This document shows, one piece after another, positions 32,805-42,406 of a stretch of DNA of 64,000 nt. The first letter of the stretch is position 1. Every line of letters begins with the position of its first letter. The translations under genes were made by a program, and so were the position numbers. Source of the DNA: Mesorhizobium sp. LSJC280B00 (lineage in GTDB: Bacteria; Pseudomonadota; Alphaproteobacteria; Rhizobiales; Rhizobiaceae); the NCBI RefSeq assembly GCF_000502835.1, contig NZ_AYVL01000006.1, positions 157,151 through 221,150 of the forward strand, in the 5' to 3' direction. The notes below the pieces were generated by a model. The model was given only the letters and a program-made list of their open reading frames with translations, searched no databases and was not told the origin of the DNA.

Positions 32805-33197
32805 TTACCAGCGCGCCAGTTGGGTGATTTGAACGAGATTGCCGCAGTTGTCGTTCAGCTGGGCGATGGTCGAGCCGGTTACTTCGGTCGGCGGCATCGT
32901 GAACTCGGCGCCGCGCGCTTTTATGCGCTCGTAGTCGCCCTTGACGTTATCGGTGAAGAACATGACCGCGGGCTGGCCCTGCTGGAAAATGGCTTGCTGG
33001 TAGGTCTTTGCAGCCGGGTTGTCATTGAGCGCGAGTTGCAGCTCGGCACCGTCCGGCTCGTCGGGTGATCCAACGGTCAGCCAGCGAAACGGCCCATTGC
33101 TGAAATCGGCCTTCTTGGTAAAGCCGAGCGTTTCGGTGTAAAAGCCCAGTGCCTTTTCCTGGTCGTCCACGTATACTTTGGCCAACTTGATCTTCAT
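32805..33197 (-). CDS. VOC-superfamily (glyoxalase-like) protein
   Basis: A 130-residue vicinal-oxygen-chelate fold protein: IKLAKVYVDDQEKALGFYTE, ELQLAL, AVMFFTDNVKGDYERIKARG and AQLNDNCGNLVQITQ give the paired beta-alpha-beta-beta-beta pattern. It lies in a row of small enzyme genes (DUF1801, SRPBCC, ArsR). Substrate unknown. Confidence 0.86.
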   Translation of the reverse strand: MKIKLAKVYVDDQEKALGFYTETLGFTKKADFSNGPFRWLTVGSPDEPDGAELQLALNDNPAAKTYQQAIFQQGQPAVMFFTDNVKGDYERIKARGAEFTMPPTEVTGSTIAQLNDNCGNLVQITQLARW

Positions 33198-33268
33198 TGG
33201 CTTGCCTCCATTATCGCCTCGTGATGTCGCTCTGTAACAGAGCCCTTGCTTGGATAGCCCAGCGGATC

Positions 33269-33679
33269 TCAGTCCGTCCGCGCCAGAACCTGCTCCAGAT
33301 CGTCAAAGAACCTCGGCCAGCCGACTTTGGCACCCCGGAAGTAAGGCTGCTGATCCGGCCGGAAGCCCGACTGTTCCATGCGCAAGCGGGCTCCGGTGCT
33401 CGTGGGGGTGAGGGTCCAGGAGACGACACTCTTGAGATCCTTGGTATCCCACGTGTAAGTCAGTGTTCTGTTCGGCTCGACCGTCTGCACCTGACACTCG
33501 ACAGAGCCCCAGTCTGCGTGAAGATTGAAGCGGTGGTTCGCGACAGGTTTGAAGTCATTTTTCATGAGCCACTCCTCGATCAAGTGTGGTTGCGTGAGCG
33601 CGCGCCAGATCTTCTCGGGCGGATAAGCGATTTCCCGTTCAACAATGACGGAGAGTGTTTCGGTCGACGTTCGGTTCAC
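33269..33679 (-). CDS. SRPBCC (AHSA1-like) protein
   Basis: A 136-residue START/AHSA1 fold protein: VEREIAYPPEKIWRALTQPH, IEEWLM, RTLTYTWD and SGARL-type ending with WPRFFDDLEQVLA. It overlaps the upstream ArsR gene by four bases, a widespread arrangement in which the ArsR protein controls the SRPBCC gene. Ligand unknown. Confidence 0.87.
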   Translation of the reverse strand: MNRTSTETLSVIVEREIAYPPEKIWRALTQPHLIEEWLMKNDFKPVANHRFNLHADWGSVECQVQTVEPNRTLTYTWDTKDLKSVVSWTLTPTSTGARLRMEQSGFRPDQQPYFRGAKVGWPRFFDDLEQVLARTD

Positions 33680-33999
33680 TGGTCCATCCTTTTGAGCAGG
33701 TCTTCGAGGTCGTCGAACCGGCTCTGCCAGAACCCGGTCATCTGGCTTGTCCAGTCAATCAGGGGGGCAAGCGCAGCAAGCTGCGCGCTATAATGGGTCT
33801 GTCGCCCTGCATGGCGGTCGCGCACGAGCCCGGCCTGCCTCAAAACGCCGAGATGTTTTGACACGGCCGGTTGCGAGATCCCGGCCTGAGCCGTCAGAGC
33901 CCCGACCGTCTGCTCTCCTTCGCGACACAGCCGCTCAAAAATAGCGCGCCGAGTCGGATCGGCAAGCGTTCTGAAGAGTACATCGTGAGCCTTTGGCAT
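33676..33999 (-). CDS. ArsR-family regulator
   Basis: Winged-helix repressor of 107 residues: LADPTRRAIFERLCREGEQT, then QAGISQPAVSKHLGVLRQAG and the wing GLVRDRHAGRQTHYSA. No metal-binding Cys pair of ArsR/SmtB is present, as is usual in SRPBCC-linked members. I prefer ATG 33999 (PKAHDVLF); an upstream GTG at 34041 is in frame. Confidence 0.88.
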   Translation of the reverse strand: MPKAHDVLFRTLADPTRRAIFERLCREGEQTVGALTAQAGISQPAVSKHLGVLRQAGLVRDRHAGRQTHYSAQLAALAPLIDWTSQMTGFWQSRFDDLEDLLKRMDQ

Positions 34000-34055
34000 T
34001 GGGATCGATAACCCTTCGGCTATTGATCGATGTATAACCACCGGGATATGTGTGA

Positions 34056-34919
<864 letters not shown>

Positions 34920-34965
34920 TCGAGGCCCTCTCCTCCAAAATGAATAAACCGATTGGCTGCAATTC

Positions 34966-35010
34966 TTGACCTTGACGACTTGTGGATATACATTTCTTCC
35001 AGCGTATATC
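34966..35010 (+). promoter_or_regulatory. Promoter/operator of second TA module
   Basis: TTGACC at 34966-34971 and TATACA at 34987-34992 form a possible sigma-70 promoter with 15-base spacing. Overlapping it, GATATAC (34985-34991) and GTATATC (35004-35010) make a perfect inverted repeat with a 12-base spacer, the kind of site VapB-like antitoxins bind for autoregulation. Confidence 0.48.
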
Positions 35011-35026
35011 TAAGAGAGGAAGTGGC

Positions 35027-35257
35027 ATGCAGGTCGCCAAATGGGGAAACAGTCTTGCGGTCCGCCTTCCCGCCGCTGTGGTCGAAGCGCTTGAACTCAG
35101 GGAAGGCGATGAGATCGAAATCCATGTCGCTGACGCCCGCCAGCTTGGCGTCGCGCGGAAGCCCGGGCGTGAGGAGTTGCTGAAGCGTCTCCGCGCCTTC
35201 CGCGGTCGGCTTCCCGCTGACTTCAAATTCGATCGGGACGAGGCAAATGCCCGTTAG
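35027..35257 (+). CDS. AbrB/MazE-type antitoxin (VapB)
   Basis: A 76-residue swapped-hairpin antitoxin: MQVAKWGNSLAVRLPAAVVE then ALELREGDEIEIHV is the SpoVT-AbrB core; the C-terminus (LPADFKFDRDEAN) would bind the toxin. GAGAGGAAGTGGC precedes the ATG. The toxin start lies inside its end. Confidence 0.87.
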   Translation: MQVAKWGNSLAVRLPAAVVEALELREGDEIEIHVADARQLGVARKPGREELLKRLRAFRGRLPADFKFDRDEANAR

Positions 35258-35654
35258 TTTTTTCGATACCAATGTCCTTCTTCATATCGCGTCAGGCGAC
35301 ACGGCGAAGGCGGATCGGGCCGAGGCGGTCATCGCCGATGGCGGGGCGATCAGCGTGCAGGTTCTCAATGAACTCACCAATGTCGCGCGTCGGAAGATGC
35401 AAATGTCATGGGACGAAACGCATGCGCTGCTGACCACGCTGCGCGGCCTGTTGACGGTTCATCCGCTCACGCTCGAGACCCACGAAACAGGATTGAGGCT
35501 CGCCGAGCGGTACGGCCTTTCCACCTATGACGCGATGATCGCCTCCGCGGCGGTTCACGCTGGCTGCGATACACTTTGGTCGGAGGACATGCAGCACGCA
35601 ATGGCGCTCGACGAAGGCTTGCGCATCGTTAATCCCTTTCGCGTTGCGAGCTGA
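35247..35654 (+). CDS. PIN-domain toxin (VapC)
   Basis: A 135-residue PIN ribonuclease: SFFDTNVLLHIAS with the first catalytic Asp, VLNELTNVARRK with Glu, LSTYDAMIASAAVHAGC and LWSEDMQH with the remaining acidic residues. The intact partner of the AbrB-type antitoxin (11-base overlap). VapC toxins cleave RNA, often tRNA. Confidence 0.88.
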   Translation: MPVSFFDTNVLLHIASGDTAKADRAEAVIADGGAISVQVLNELTNVARRKMQMSWDETHALLTTLRGLLTVHPLTLETHETGLRLAERYGLSTYDAMIASAAVHAGCDTLWSEDMQHAMALDEGLRIVNPFRVAS

Positions 35655-35741
35655 TCACGCTCATTGAAGGGGGCTGGCCGGGAGCGAACTGGCGGCTTTC
35701 GATGTTGCCGAGCGGCGCGTCGGGCACGGAGAGCGATGCTG

Positions 35742-36998
35742 TCAACCACAAGCGTCTGCGCGGGCGAGGAGAAAGGCCGCTTCGCGCACGTTGCGGGTGA
35801 GCTTGGCCGCAGCCTCGAATTCGGCGCGGGCCTCGGCCAGCCGGCCGGCCCGAAACAGAAAATCGCCCCTCGCCGCCGGCAATGGCGCATAATTGCGCAA
35901 GGCGGCGGCGTCGGCAATCTCGTCTACCAGCCGCAGGCCCGCTTCGGGCCCGAAGGCCATGCTGTGGGCGACCGCTCGATTGAGATCGACCACCGGCGAG
36001 GGCATCACTGCACGCAGCCGGTCGTAGAGCGCTGCGATACGGGGCCAGTCGGTATCGGCCGGACTGCGCGCCCGCGCGTGACAGGCTGCAAGCGCGGCCT
36101 GCAACACATAGGGGCCATCGCCCCCGAGGGCTTCGGCACGGGCCAGCGCGTCAAGGCCTCGGCGGATCAGCAGCTGGTCCCAGCGCGCGCGGTTTTGCTC
36201 GGTCAGGGTCAAGAGGGCGCCGTCCGGCCCGATGCGTGCCGGCAGGCGCGATGCCTGGATTTCCATCAGAGCCAGCAGGCCGAACACCTCGGCATCCTCG
36301 GCCATCAACCCCGCCAGCATGCGGCCGAGCCGTTGTGCCTCCAGGCACAGGCTCGGGCGGACAAGGTCGTCGCCTGCCGTGGCAGCATAGCCTTCATTGA
36401 AGATGAGATAGATGACCTCCAGCACCGAGGACAGACGCGCCGCACGCTCGGCGCCGCGCGGCACCTCGAAGCTGAGCCCGGCCTTTCCGATCGTCCTCTT
36501 TGCGCGGACGATGCGCTGGGCGATCGTCACCTCGCTCGACAGGAAAGCACGGGCGATCTCGTCCGTCGTCAGGCCGCCGATGACACGCAGCGTGAGGGCC
36601 GCGCGGGCGTCGGCCGAAAGTATGGGGTGGCAGGCTGTGAAGATGAGGCCCAGCAGCTCGTCGCCAAGATCGTCGTTCATGGCCATTTCGTTTCCCTCGG
36701 CCGTACCATCGCAGTCGCCGTCCAGCTCCCGCGCGATCTCCTCATGCTTGCGCTCGCGCATCTTGTCGCGACGGATCGCGTCGATGGCGCGGCGTTTGGC
36801 GACCGTCATCAGCCAAGCGCCGGGATTAGCCGGAACGCCGGTCCTGGACCATTCGGATAGGGCTATGACGAGGGCGTCCTGCACCAGTTCCTCTGCAAGA
36901 TCGACATTGCGCACGAGGCGGGCCAGGCCCGCGATGAGCCGGGCACGTTCAATGCGAAAAATCGCCTCGATCGCCTGCTGCGTCTCGCCTGCCGTCAT
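35742..36998 (-). CDS. ECF42-type sigma factor with TPR-like C-terminal domain
   Basis: Sigma factor of 418 residues, far longer than ordinary ECF factors. Region 2: ARLIAGLARLVRNVDLAEEL, VQDALVIAL; region 4: LTLRVIGGLTTDEIARAFLS then SEVTIAQRIVRAKRTI. Residues after 200 form the helical DUF6596/TPR-like domain of the ECF42 group (YLIFNEGYAATAG, YAPLPAARGDFLFRAGR). ECF42 genes are paired with a YCII/DGPF protein, and that gene is immediately upstream here. Confidence 0.9.
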   Translation of the reverse strand: MTAGETQQAIEAIFRIERARLIAGLARLVRNVDLAEELVQDALVIALSEWSRTGVPANPGAWLMTVAKRRAIDAIRRDKMRERKHEEIARELDGDCDGTAEGNEMAMNDDLGDELLGLIFTACHPILSADARAALTLRVIGGLTTDEIARAFLSSEVTIAQRIVRAKRTIGKAGLSFEVPRGAERAARLSSVLEVIYLIFNEGYAATAGDDLVRPSLCLEAQRLGRMLAGLMAEDAEVFGLLALMEIQASRLPARIGPDGALLTLTEQNRARWDQLLIRRGLDALARAEALGGDGPYVLQAALAACHARARSPADTDWPRIAALYDRLRAVMPSPVVDLNRAVAHSMAFGPEAGLRLVDEIADAAALRNYAPLPAARGDFLFRAGRLAEARAEFEAAAKLTRNVREAAFLLARADACG

Positions 36999-37084
36999 GC
37001 TGCCTTATCGGCCAAAGCCATAACGAAGGCAAAGCAGGTTGCGGCCGACAGGTTCAGTTGCCGCTGAGCTTCTCGCGCGTCCGG

Positions 37085-37486
37085 TCATGGATTTCCGTGA
37101 CCTCCGGCGTCAGATTCCCATTGCCAATCAGCCATCTCGTACAGCGGCCGGATTTCAATCTCGCTCGGTCCGGGCATGGGATTGGGGCAGCGCTTCACCC
37201 AGGCGACAGCCTCGTCCATGTCCTTGACTTCCCAGAGCCAAAAGCCGGCGACCAGTTCGCGGGTCTCGGCGAAAGGCCCGTCGATGACCGTCCGGCGGGG
37301 ACCATCGAACGCAACGCGCTTGCCCTGCGAGGAGGGCTTGAGGCCATCGGCGTCGAGCAAGATGCCGGCATTGCGCAGCTCGTCGTTGAACCTGCCCATC
37401 GCCTCCATCGCCTCCTTCGCCTCGGGCGTGGGGACAAAGCCCTTTTCGCTGTCCTCGGTAGCCTTCACGAGCACCATCACACGCAT
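37085..37486 (-). CDS. YCII/DGPF-domain protein
   Basis: A 133-residue YCII-related protein: RVMVLVKATEDSEKG, FNDELRNAGILLDADGLKPS, DGPFAETRELVAGFWLWEVK (containing DGPF) and CPNPMPGPSEIEIRPLYE. GGAGACAGACG precedes ATG 37486. The standard partner and regulatory target of ECF42 sigma factors. Enzymatic role unknown. Confidence 0.88.
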   Translation of the reverse strand: MRVMVLVKATEDSEKGFVPTPEAKEAMEAMGRFNDELRNAGILLDADGLKPSSQGKRVAFDGPRRTVIDGPFAETRELVAGFWLWEVKDMDEAVAWVKRCPNPMPGPSEIEIRPLYEMADWQWESDAGGHGNP

Positions 37487-37690
37487 CGTCTGTCTCCTTG
37501 TTGAGCCGGACTCACCGGCCGGCATCGAAACGACGAACGGAGTTTAGGAAATCGACATTGTCCTGCAAATTTTTTTCGAGGTTGAGGAGAAAGCCGCCGA
37601 TCGCGGCTCCCCTGGTCAGGAATCGCGATGGCGCGATATCGAGATTGGGCGCAACGGTGGTCGCCGATTGTAAGTAATTGAGTGGCCCGC

Positions 37691-38473
37691 CTAAACCATT
37701 TCGGGACGTTTTGAAGCCTCGCGGATCGCCTTGTGTACGCTGCGCTGCAAATCCATGAAGGCCGGGGTTTCCATGACCTCTTCCCGGCGCGGGCGCTCGA
37801 TGTCGACATTGAAGGTCTGCATGATGCGTCCCGGGCCGATCCCCATCACGACGATGCGGTCCGACAGGTAGACGGCTTCTTCCACATCATGGGTGACGAA
37901 GAGCACGGTGAGCCTGTGCTCCTCCCAGATCTGCGTCAGGAGTTCCTGCATCTGATGCCTGGTCAAGGCATCGAGCGCGCCAAAGGGCTCGTCCATCAGA
38001 AGCATTTTGGGTCGATAGGAAAGGGCACGCGCTATGGCCACCCGTTGCTTCATGCCGCCAGAAAGCTCAGACGGATAGCGATTGGCGCTGTGCGGGAGCT
38101 TGACCAGATCGAGATGCTCGCGTGCTATCCTGCGGCAGGTCGCGCGATCATGACCCGCGGCCTTGAGCGCGAACTCGATGTTCTGCTGCGCCGTCAGCCA
38201 GGGAAGCAGGGTGTAGGACTGGAAGACGACGCCGCGGTCGAGGCCCGGCTGCAGGATCGGCGCGCCATCGATGGCAAGATCTCCCGCGTCGAAATCCTGC
38301 AGTCCGGCAACGATCGACAGCAGCGTGCTCTTGCCGCAACCCGACGTGCCCACCAGCGAGACGAACTCGTTGTCGGCAAGATCGAGATTGATATCGCGCA
38401 GCACTTCCGTGCGCCGCGCGCCCGTGCCGAAGCTCTTGTGGAGACCTTTGATCCCCAATTTGGGCAAACTCAT
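37691..38473 (-). CDS. ABC transporter ATP-binding protein (NitT/TauT type)
   Basis: ATPase of 260 residues: Walker A GTSGCGKSTL, Q-loop region VFQSYTLLPWLTAQ, signature LSGGMKQRVAIARAL, Walker B MLLMDEPFGALD and H-loop VTHDVEEAVYLSDRI. The family imports nitrate, sulfonates or taurine. Gene order binding protein, permease, ATPase on the minus strand. Confidence 0.93.
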   Translation of the reverse strand: MSLPKLGIKGLHKSFGTGARRTEVLRDINLDLADNEFVSLVGTSGCGKSTLLSIVAGLQDFDAGDLAIDGAPILQPGLDRGVVFQSYTLLPWLTAQQNIEFALKAAGHDRATCRRIAREHLDLVKLPHSANRYPSELSGGMKQRVAIARALSYRPKMLLMDEPFGALDALTRHQMQELLTQIWEEHRLTVLFVTHDVEEAVYLSDRIVVMGIGPGRIMQTFNVDIERPRREEVMETPAFMDLQRSVHKAIREASKRPEMV

Positions 38474-38483
38474 CGGCCCGGCC

Positions 38484-39362
38484 TCATTGCACGTGGCCCT
38501 CCTGCCGGAACAGCACTTTTCCCAGTGCCTTCATGACCTGGTCGGTAATGAGGCCAAGCACGCCCAGTAGCAGGATGTAGCCGATGATGGTGTTTGTCTG
38601 GAAATAGCGTTGGGACACGGTGATGCGGTAGCCGAGGCCTGATGTCGCCGCGACAAGTTCCGCCAACACCAGCCAGGTCCATGCCCAGCCGAGACTGATG
38701 CGTAACGTATCCCAGATGCCTGGCAAGGCGCTGGGAACCACAATGCGCGTCAGGATCCTGCGATCCGGCAGGCCGAGTGTCCTGCCAAGGCCAATGAAAT
38801 CAGCGGGAACCCGCTTCACATTGTCCATGATCATCAGCACCTGCTGAAAGAAGGTGCCGATGAAGATGATCAGGAACTTCTGGGCATCGCCGGTCCCCGA
38901 CCACAGGATGGAGAGGGGCACGAAAGCGACCACCGGCATGTAGCGGATAAAATCCACAAGCGGCTCGATCGCCGCTTCCCAGGTCCTGAAGCTGCCGATC
39001 AGCACGCCAATCGGAATCGCCAATGCCGAGGCGATGAGGAAGCCAATGGAAATACGGTATATCGAGGCTCTGACATCCAGCCACAGCGTGCCGTCACCCG
39101 AGAGCTTGCCGAGCTGGGTCACCACGCTCCCCGGCGAGGGCAGGAAAATCGGCTTTACCAGCCCCAGCCCCGTTGCCGCCCACCAGGCGAGACCGAGGCC
39201 GGCAAAAACCGCCACTGCTATCATCAGGAAGCGCGAGCGTGCGATGGGCGCGCCGATCCCGGAGGATCGGCGACGGCGCATCGGCTGTTTGATCACCGGC
39301 CCCGGCGCTGCGTGAGACGGGCTTGGCTTGGTCGCACGCTGCTCGGACATTTGCGTCACCAC
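38484..39362 (-). CDS. ABC transporter permease (NitT/TauT type)
   Basis: Inner-membrane permease of 292 residues with six helices after a 35-residue polar N-terminus. The coupling loop VPADFIGLGRTLGLPDRRIL and LPGIWDTLRISLGWAWTWLV are typical of the SsuC/TauC group. Start at GTG 39362 or ATG 39350. Ten bases separate it from the ATPase gene. Confidence 0.92.
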   Translation of the reverse strand: MVTQMSEQRATKPSPSHAAPGPVIKQPMRRRRSSGIGAPIARSRFLMIAVAVFAGLGLAWWAATGLGLVKPIFLPSPGSVVTQLGKLSGDGTLWLDVRASIYRISIGFLIASALAIPIGVLIGSFRTWEAAIEPLVDFIRYMPVVAFVPLSILWSGTGDAQKFLIIFIGTFFQQVLMIMDNVKRVPADFIGLGRTLGLPDRRILTRIVVPSALPGIWDTLRISLGWAWTWLVLAELVAATSGLGYRITVSQRYFQTNTIIGYILLLGVLGLITDQVMKALGKVLFRQEGHVQ

Positions 39363-39378
39363 CGCGAGCCGGCCCTCG

Positions 39379-40383
39379 TCATTTCGCGGCCTTGACGAAT
39401 GACGGGTCGATCATCTGCTCCGGCGTCACGTCCGCCTGAAGCAGCCCGGCGTTCTTGGCGGCTGCCTCGACATCGGCGAATGTCTTGGTGGAAAATTCGC
39501 CCGTCAGCGCATCCTTGTTTTCGGCGAGAGTATAGTAACGCACGCCATCAAAGGCGGTGTTGAGGTCTTCGACGCTCGAACCGACTGCCTTGGAGATGAT
39601 CGCCCGGCCGTCGGGCGTGTCGGCATTGTAAGCCTTCAGGGCCGCATCCCAGGTTTTGATCATGGCAAGCACCTGGCCGGGACGCGACTTGATCACCTCA
39701 TCGCGCACCACGAACACGTCGCTGATCAGGCCGGGATCTTCGCCTGCGGTGAAGAGCAGCTTGACGTCCTTGTTCTGTGCCCTGGCCGCGGTGAGATAGG
39801 GCTCATAGGTCACCGCCACCGGGACCTGGCCGGCGATCAACGCACTGCCGGCATCCGCCGCCGGCATTGGAACCGGCTGGACATCGGCGATGGACATGCC
39901 ATTCTTGGCGAGCGCGTATTTGAGCAGGATGTCGCTCGTCGTGCCTTCCTCAAAAGCGACCTGTTTGCCCTTGAGGTCGGCGACGGAGGCGATGTCCTTG
40001 CCGGCGATCATGGCGTCCGCCGTCATGCTGACGTCGAGCAGAAGCACGATCTTCACCGGCAGGCCGGCCGCTACCATGCCCATAGCCGTGTGGGTCGCGA
40101 TGTTGGCGGCATCGAGCTGGCCGCTCGCCAGGGCGGCGTTGATGTCCTTGTCCTCGGCGAAGTTCACGATCTGTACGTCGGACAGCCCGCTTGCCTTGAA
40201 CAGACCCTTGGCTTCGGCGACGTGCCACTGGCCGTAGCCAAGCCATGGCTCGATGCCGATCTTGAATGTTCCTGCCTCAGGCGTCGCCGGAATTGTCGTG
40301 TCGGCCGCGTAGACCGCCGGGGCAAACCCGACGGCAGCAGCCATAACGAGTGCCCGAAATTGTCCTGCTAGGTTACGCATCAT
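39379..40383 (-). CDS. ABC transporter substrate-binding protein (NMT1/TauA-like)
   Basis: Periplasmic binding protein of 334 residues with a signal peptide cleaved near VYAADTT. FKIGIEPWLGYGQWHVAEAK then GLFKASG and ALASGQLDAANIATHTAMGM match the taurine/nitrate/thiamine-precursor class. AAGGGGAAC precedes the tandem ATGs. An operator-like sequence for the adjacent HutC-type regulator is about 165 bases upstream. Ligand unknown; a sulfonate or short polyol-like solute fits the neighbours. Confidence 0.9.
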   Translation of the reverse strand: MMRNLAGQFRALVMAAAVGFAPAVYAADTTIPATPEAGTFKIGIEPWLGYGQWHVAEAKGLFKASGLSDVQIVNFAEDKDINAALASGQLDAANIATHTAMGMVAAGLPVKIVLLLDVSMTADAMIAGKDIASVADLKGKQVAFEEGTTSDILLKYALAKNGMSIADVQPVPMPAADAGSALIAGQVPVAVTYEPYLTAARAQNKDVKLLFTAGEDPGLISDVFVVRDEVIKSRPGQVLAMIKTWDAALKAYNADTPDGRAIISKAVGSSVEDLNTAFDGVRYYTLAENKDALTGEFSTKTFADVEAAAKNAGLLQADVTPEQMIDPSFVKAAK

Positions 40384-40545
40384 CTTGTTCCCCTTGATGA
40401 TCAGGCCGCTTTTTTGAACCAAACATCCGGCCTGGTGAGAATGCGGGCTTCTGCCCTTGCGGCACCGTGCCTCGGCATCTTAGCTGTTCGTTCAACGAAA
40501 GTGCGACGACACTTCAACGTCAGCAACAGCGGATGTCAAGGCTAA

Positions 40546-40566
40546 ATACATACATGCATATACAAG
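40546..40566. promoter_or_regulatory. Putative HutC-type operator upstream of transporter
   Basis: The segment ATACATACATGCATATACAAG contains the octamer TATACAAG (40559-40566), which recurs at 44649 in the other control region of this locus. CTTGTATA is half of the TTGTATATACAA-like palindromes bound by HutC-group GntR proteins. Confidence 0.42.
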
Positions 40567-40605
40567 TTAGCCCCCTCCTTCCGACTCTGATTCGCTTCAC
40601 TGCGA

Positions 40606-41337
40606 TCAGGTTTTTTTGGATGGAGAATATCGACTGCCAAGCGAGTAGCGGCTGCCAACGTAAGTCAGCTTGCTGATCGTGGCAACGACGGCGCCCGTCC
40701 ATGTCCGGCGATGCAGAAACAGGCAGCAGCTGCCGACGTCGATGCCCAGATACCGCGCCGTCTCGGCATCGGCAGGGGTCGCCGAGATGATGTGCTCGAC
40801 CTCCGTCACCGGGGTTTTCTGCATGAGATAGTCGTAGGTCGCTGTCCTGGAAAAATCCTGCTTGTCATAGTCGGGTATCAGGCCCGGGTTGACGAAGCGC
40901 TCTTCCAGTTGCACAGGCAGGTCGTTCTCGAAGTTAACGACGATGGAATGATAGACCGACACGCGCTTTGCAAACTCGAACGAAAGCGCGAGCTCCTTTG
41001 TCGGCATGATCTTTTCGAGGACGATAACCTCGGAGCGATGCCTGTTTCCCCGCGCGACAATTTCCGCCGCGATGTTGTTGATCTCGATCAGTGCGGATTG
41101 CGGTCGAGGTGGCGCGATGAATGTGCCGACGCCCTGGAGCCGGATCAGAAAACCCGCAGAGGTCAACTCCCGCAAGGCACGATGGACCGTCATCCGAGAC
41201 ACGCCGAGTGTCGCCACGAATTCATTTTCGGAAGGCAGCTTGCGGTCCTTGCTCCATCGCCCCGTTCCGATGTTCGTCAGGATGTAGTCCTTGACCTTCT
41301 CGTAAAGAGGGCTGGCGGTGTCGGGCAAAGTTATCAT
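40606..41337 (-). CDS. GntR regulator, HutC subfamily (UTRA domain)
   Basis: Regulator of 243 residues: winged helix SPLYEKVKDYILTNIGTGRW, LPSENEFVATLGVSRMTVHR, ALRELTSAGFLIRLQGVGTF; C-terminal UTRA domain with LPVQLEERFVNPGLIPDYDK and CCLFLHRRTW. Start at ATG 41337 after AAAGGATTTTTGAA. Last gene of the SDR-HisD-ADH operon and next to the transporter operon it probably controls together with it. Confidence 0.88.
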   Translation of the reverse strand: MITLPDTASPLYEKVKDYILTNIGTGRWSKDRKLPSENEFVATLGVSRMTVHRALRELTSAGFLIRLQGVGTFIAPPRPQSALIEINNIAAEIVARGNRHRSEVIVLEKIMPTKELALSFEFAKRVSVYHSIVVNFENDLPVQLEERFVNPGLIPDYDKQDFSRTATYDYLMQKTPVTEVEHIISATPADAETARYLGIDVGSCCLFLHRRTWTGAVVATISKLTYVGSRYSLGSRYSPSKKT

Positions 41338-41368
41338 TTCAAAAATCCTTTCCGGCAAGGTTCGGAAA

Positions 41369-42397
41369 TCACACGCGCCCGGCACACCGCATCCGGACGA
41401 TCGTTTTCAAGCCGTCACCCTGCCCCGCCAACAGCCGCTCATAGGCTGCGGGAACATCATCCAGGCCGATCTCGCGGTCGATCAGTTCGACCATGGGCTC
41501 GGTCAATTCGCCGAGCATCCGAATGGCGTCGGGAAGCTCATCGGCAAAGGCGTGGCATCCCAGCAATGCTATTTCGCGTTCAACCAGGATGTTGGGATCG
41601 ATATCGAGGCGGCCATGGAATATGCCGACCATCGCAACGGTGCCGCCGGCATCGAGAACGCCGAGCAACTGGCCGAGTGCTGCGACGCTGCCGGTTGCTT
41701 CGACGGCAGCGAGCAAGGGGGCATCCGCGGTGGCGGCGGCAATGGCGTCCCGGTTCAAATCGACGATGCTGGCGCCGGTCACACGCGCCACGCGGGCGCA
41801 GCGGCCAGGGTTGCGATCGGCGACGAGCACGGTACCTGCGAATGTCCGGGAAAGCAGCAGTGCGGCAAGCCCGCCGATAGTCCCGCAGCCGACGACAAGA
41901 ACGGAGCCGGCCGTTTTCGGCAGACGCCGCACTGCGTGCAACGCTACAGCCAGCGGCTCGGCCATCGCCGCGACCCGTTCGTCAAGCGCGGCATCGACGA
42001 CGTGCAGCAGGCGTGCGGGCAGGACCGCCTGTTCGGCAAATCCGCCGTCGCATATCTCGCCGACAAAGCCCAGCGACGTGCAAAGATGCCGCCTGCCTGC
42101 ATGGCATTGCGCGCATTCTCCACACCAGAAACGGGAATCGGCGACCACGCGGTCGCCAACAGCGACGGTGTCCACGCCCTCGCCGATGGCGATCACCGTG
42201 CCTGTCAGCTCATGGCCAGCCGTCGAAGGCGATCGGCTTATCCATTGGCCCGTGCGGAAGTTGTGGAGATCGGAACCGCAAATGCCTGCGGCATCGACCC
42301 TCAGCTTCACCCAGCCCGGCTCGGGAGCGCCTGGCGCGGCGATATCCTCGACGCGCAAGTCGCCGGGTCCATGGAGTCGCGCCGCCCTCATCGTCAT
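41369..42397 (-). CDS. Zinc-dependent alcohol dehydrogenase (MDR family)
   Basis: Medium-chain dehydrogenase of 342 residues: catalytic-zinc region GICGSDLHNFRTGQW and GHELTG, structural-zinc cysteines CGECAQCHAGRRHLC, nucleotide site VLVVGCGTIGGLAALLL with an acidic/basic pair DRNPGR. In an operon with an SDR and a HisD-like dehydrogenase, an arrangement like hpsP-hpsO-hpsN for dihydroxypropanesulfonate, but substrate is not proven. Confidence 0.9.
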   Translation of the reverse strand: MTMRAARLHGPGDLRVEDIAAPGAPEPGWVKLRVDAAGICGSDLHNFRTGQWISRSPSTAGHELTGTVIAIGEGVDTVAVGDRVVADSRFWCGECAQCHAGRRHLCTSLGFVGEICDGGFAEQAVLPARLLHVVDAALDERVAAMAEPLAVALHAVRRLPKTAGSVLVVGCGTIGGLAALLLSRTFAGTVLVADRNPGRCARVARVTGASIVDLNRDAIAAATADAPLLAAVEATGSVAALGQLLGVLDAGGTVAMVGIFHGRLDIDPNILVEREIALLGCHAFADELPDAIRMLGELTEPMVELIDREIGLDDVPAAYERLLAGQGDGLKTIVRMRCAGRV

Positions 42398-42406
42398 CGT
42401 TTCCGC

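Noticed and set aside
35664..36860. Plus-strand open frame of 398 codons opposite the ECF42 sigma gene
   Set aside because: Antisense to a clear sigma factor; no ribosome site or domain.
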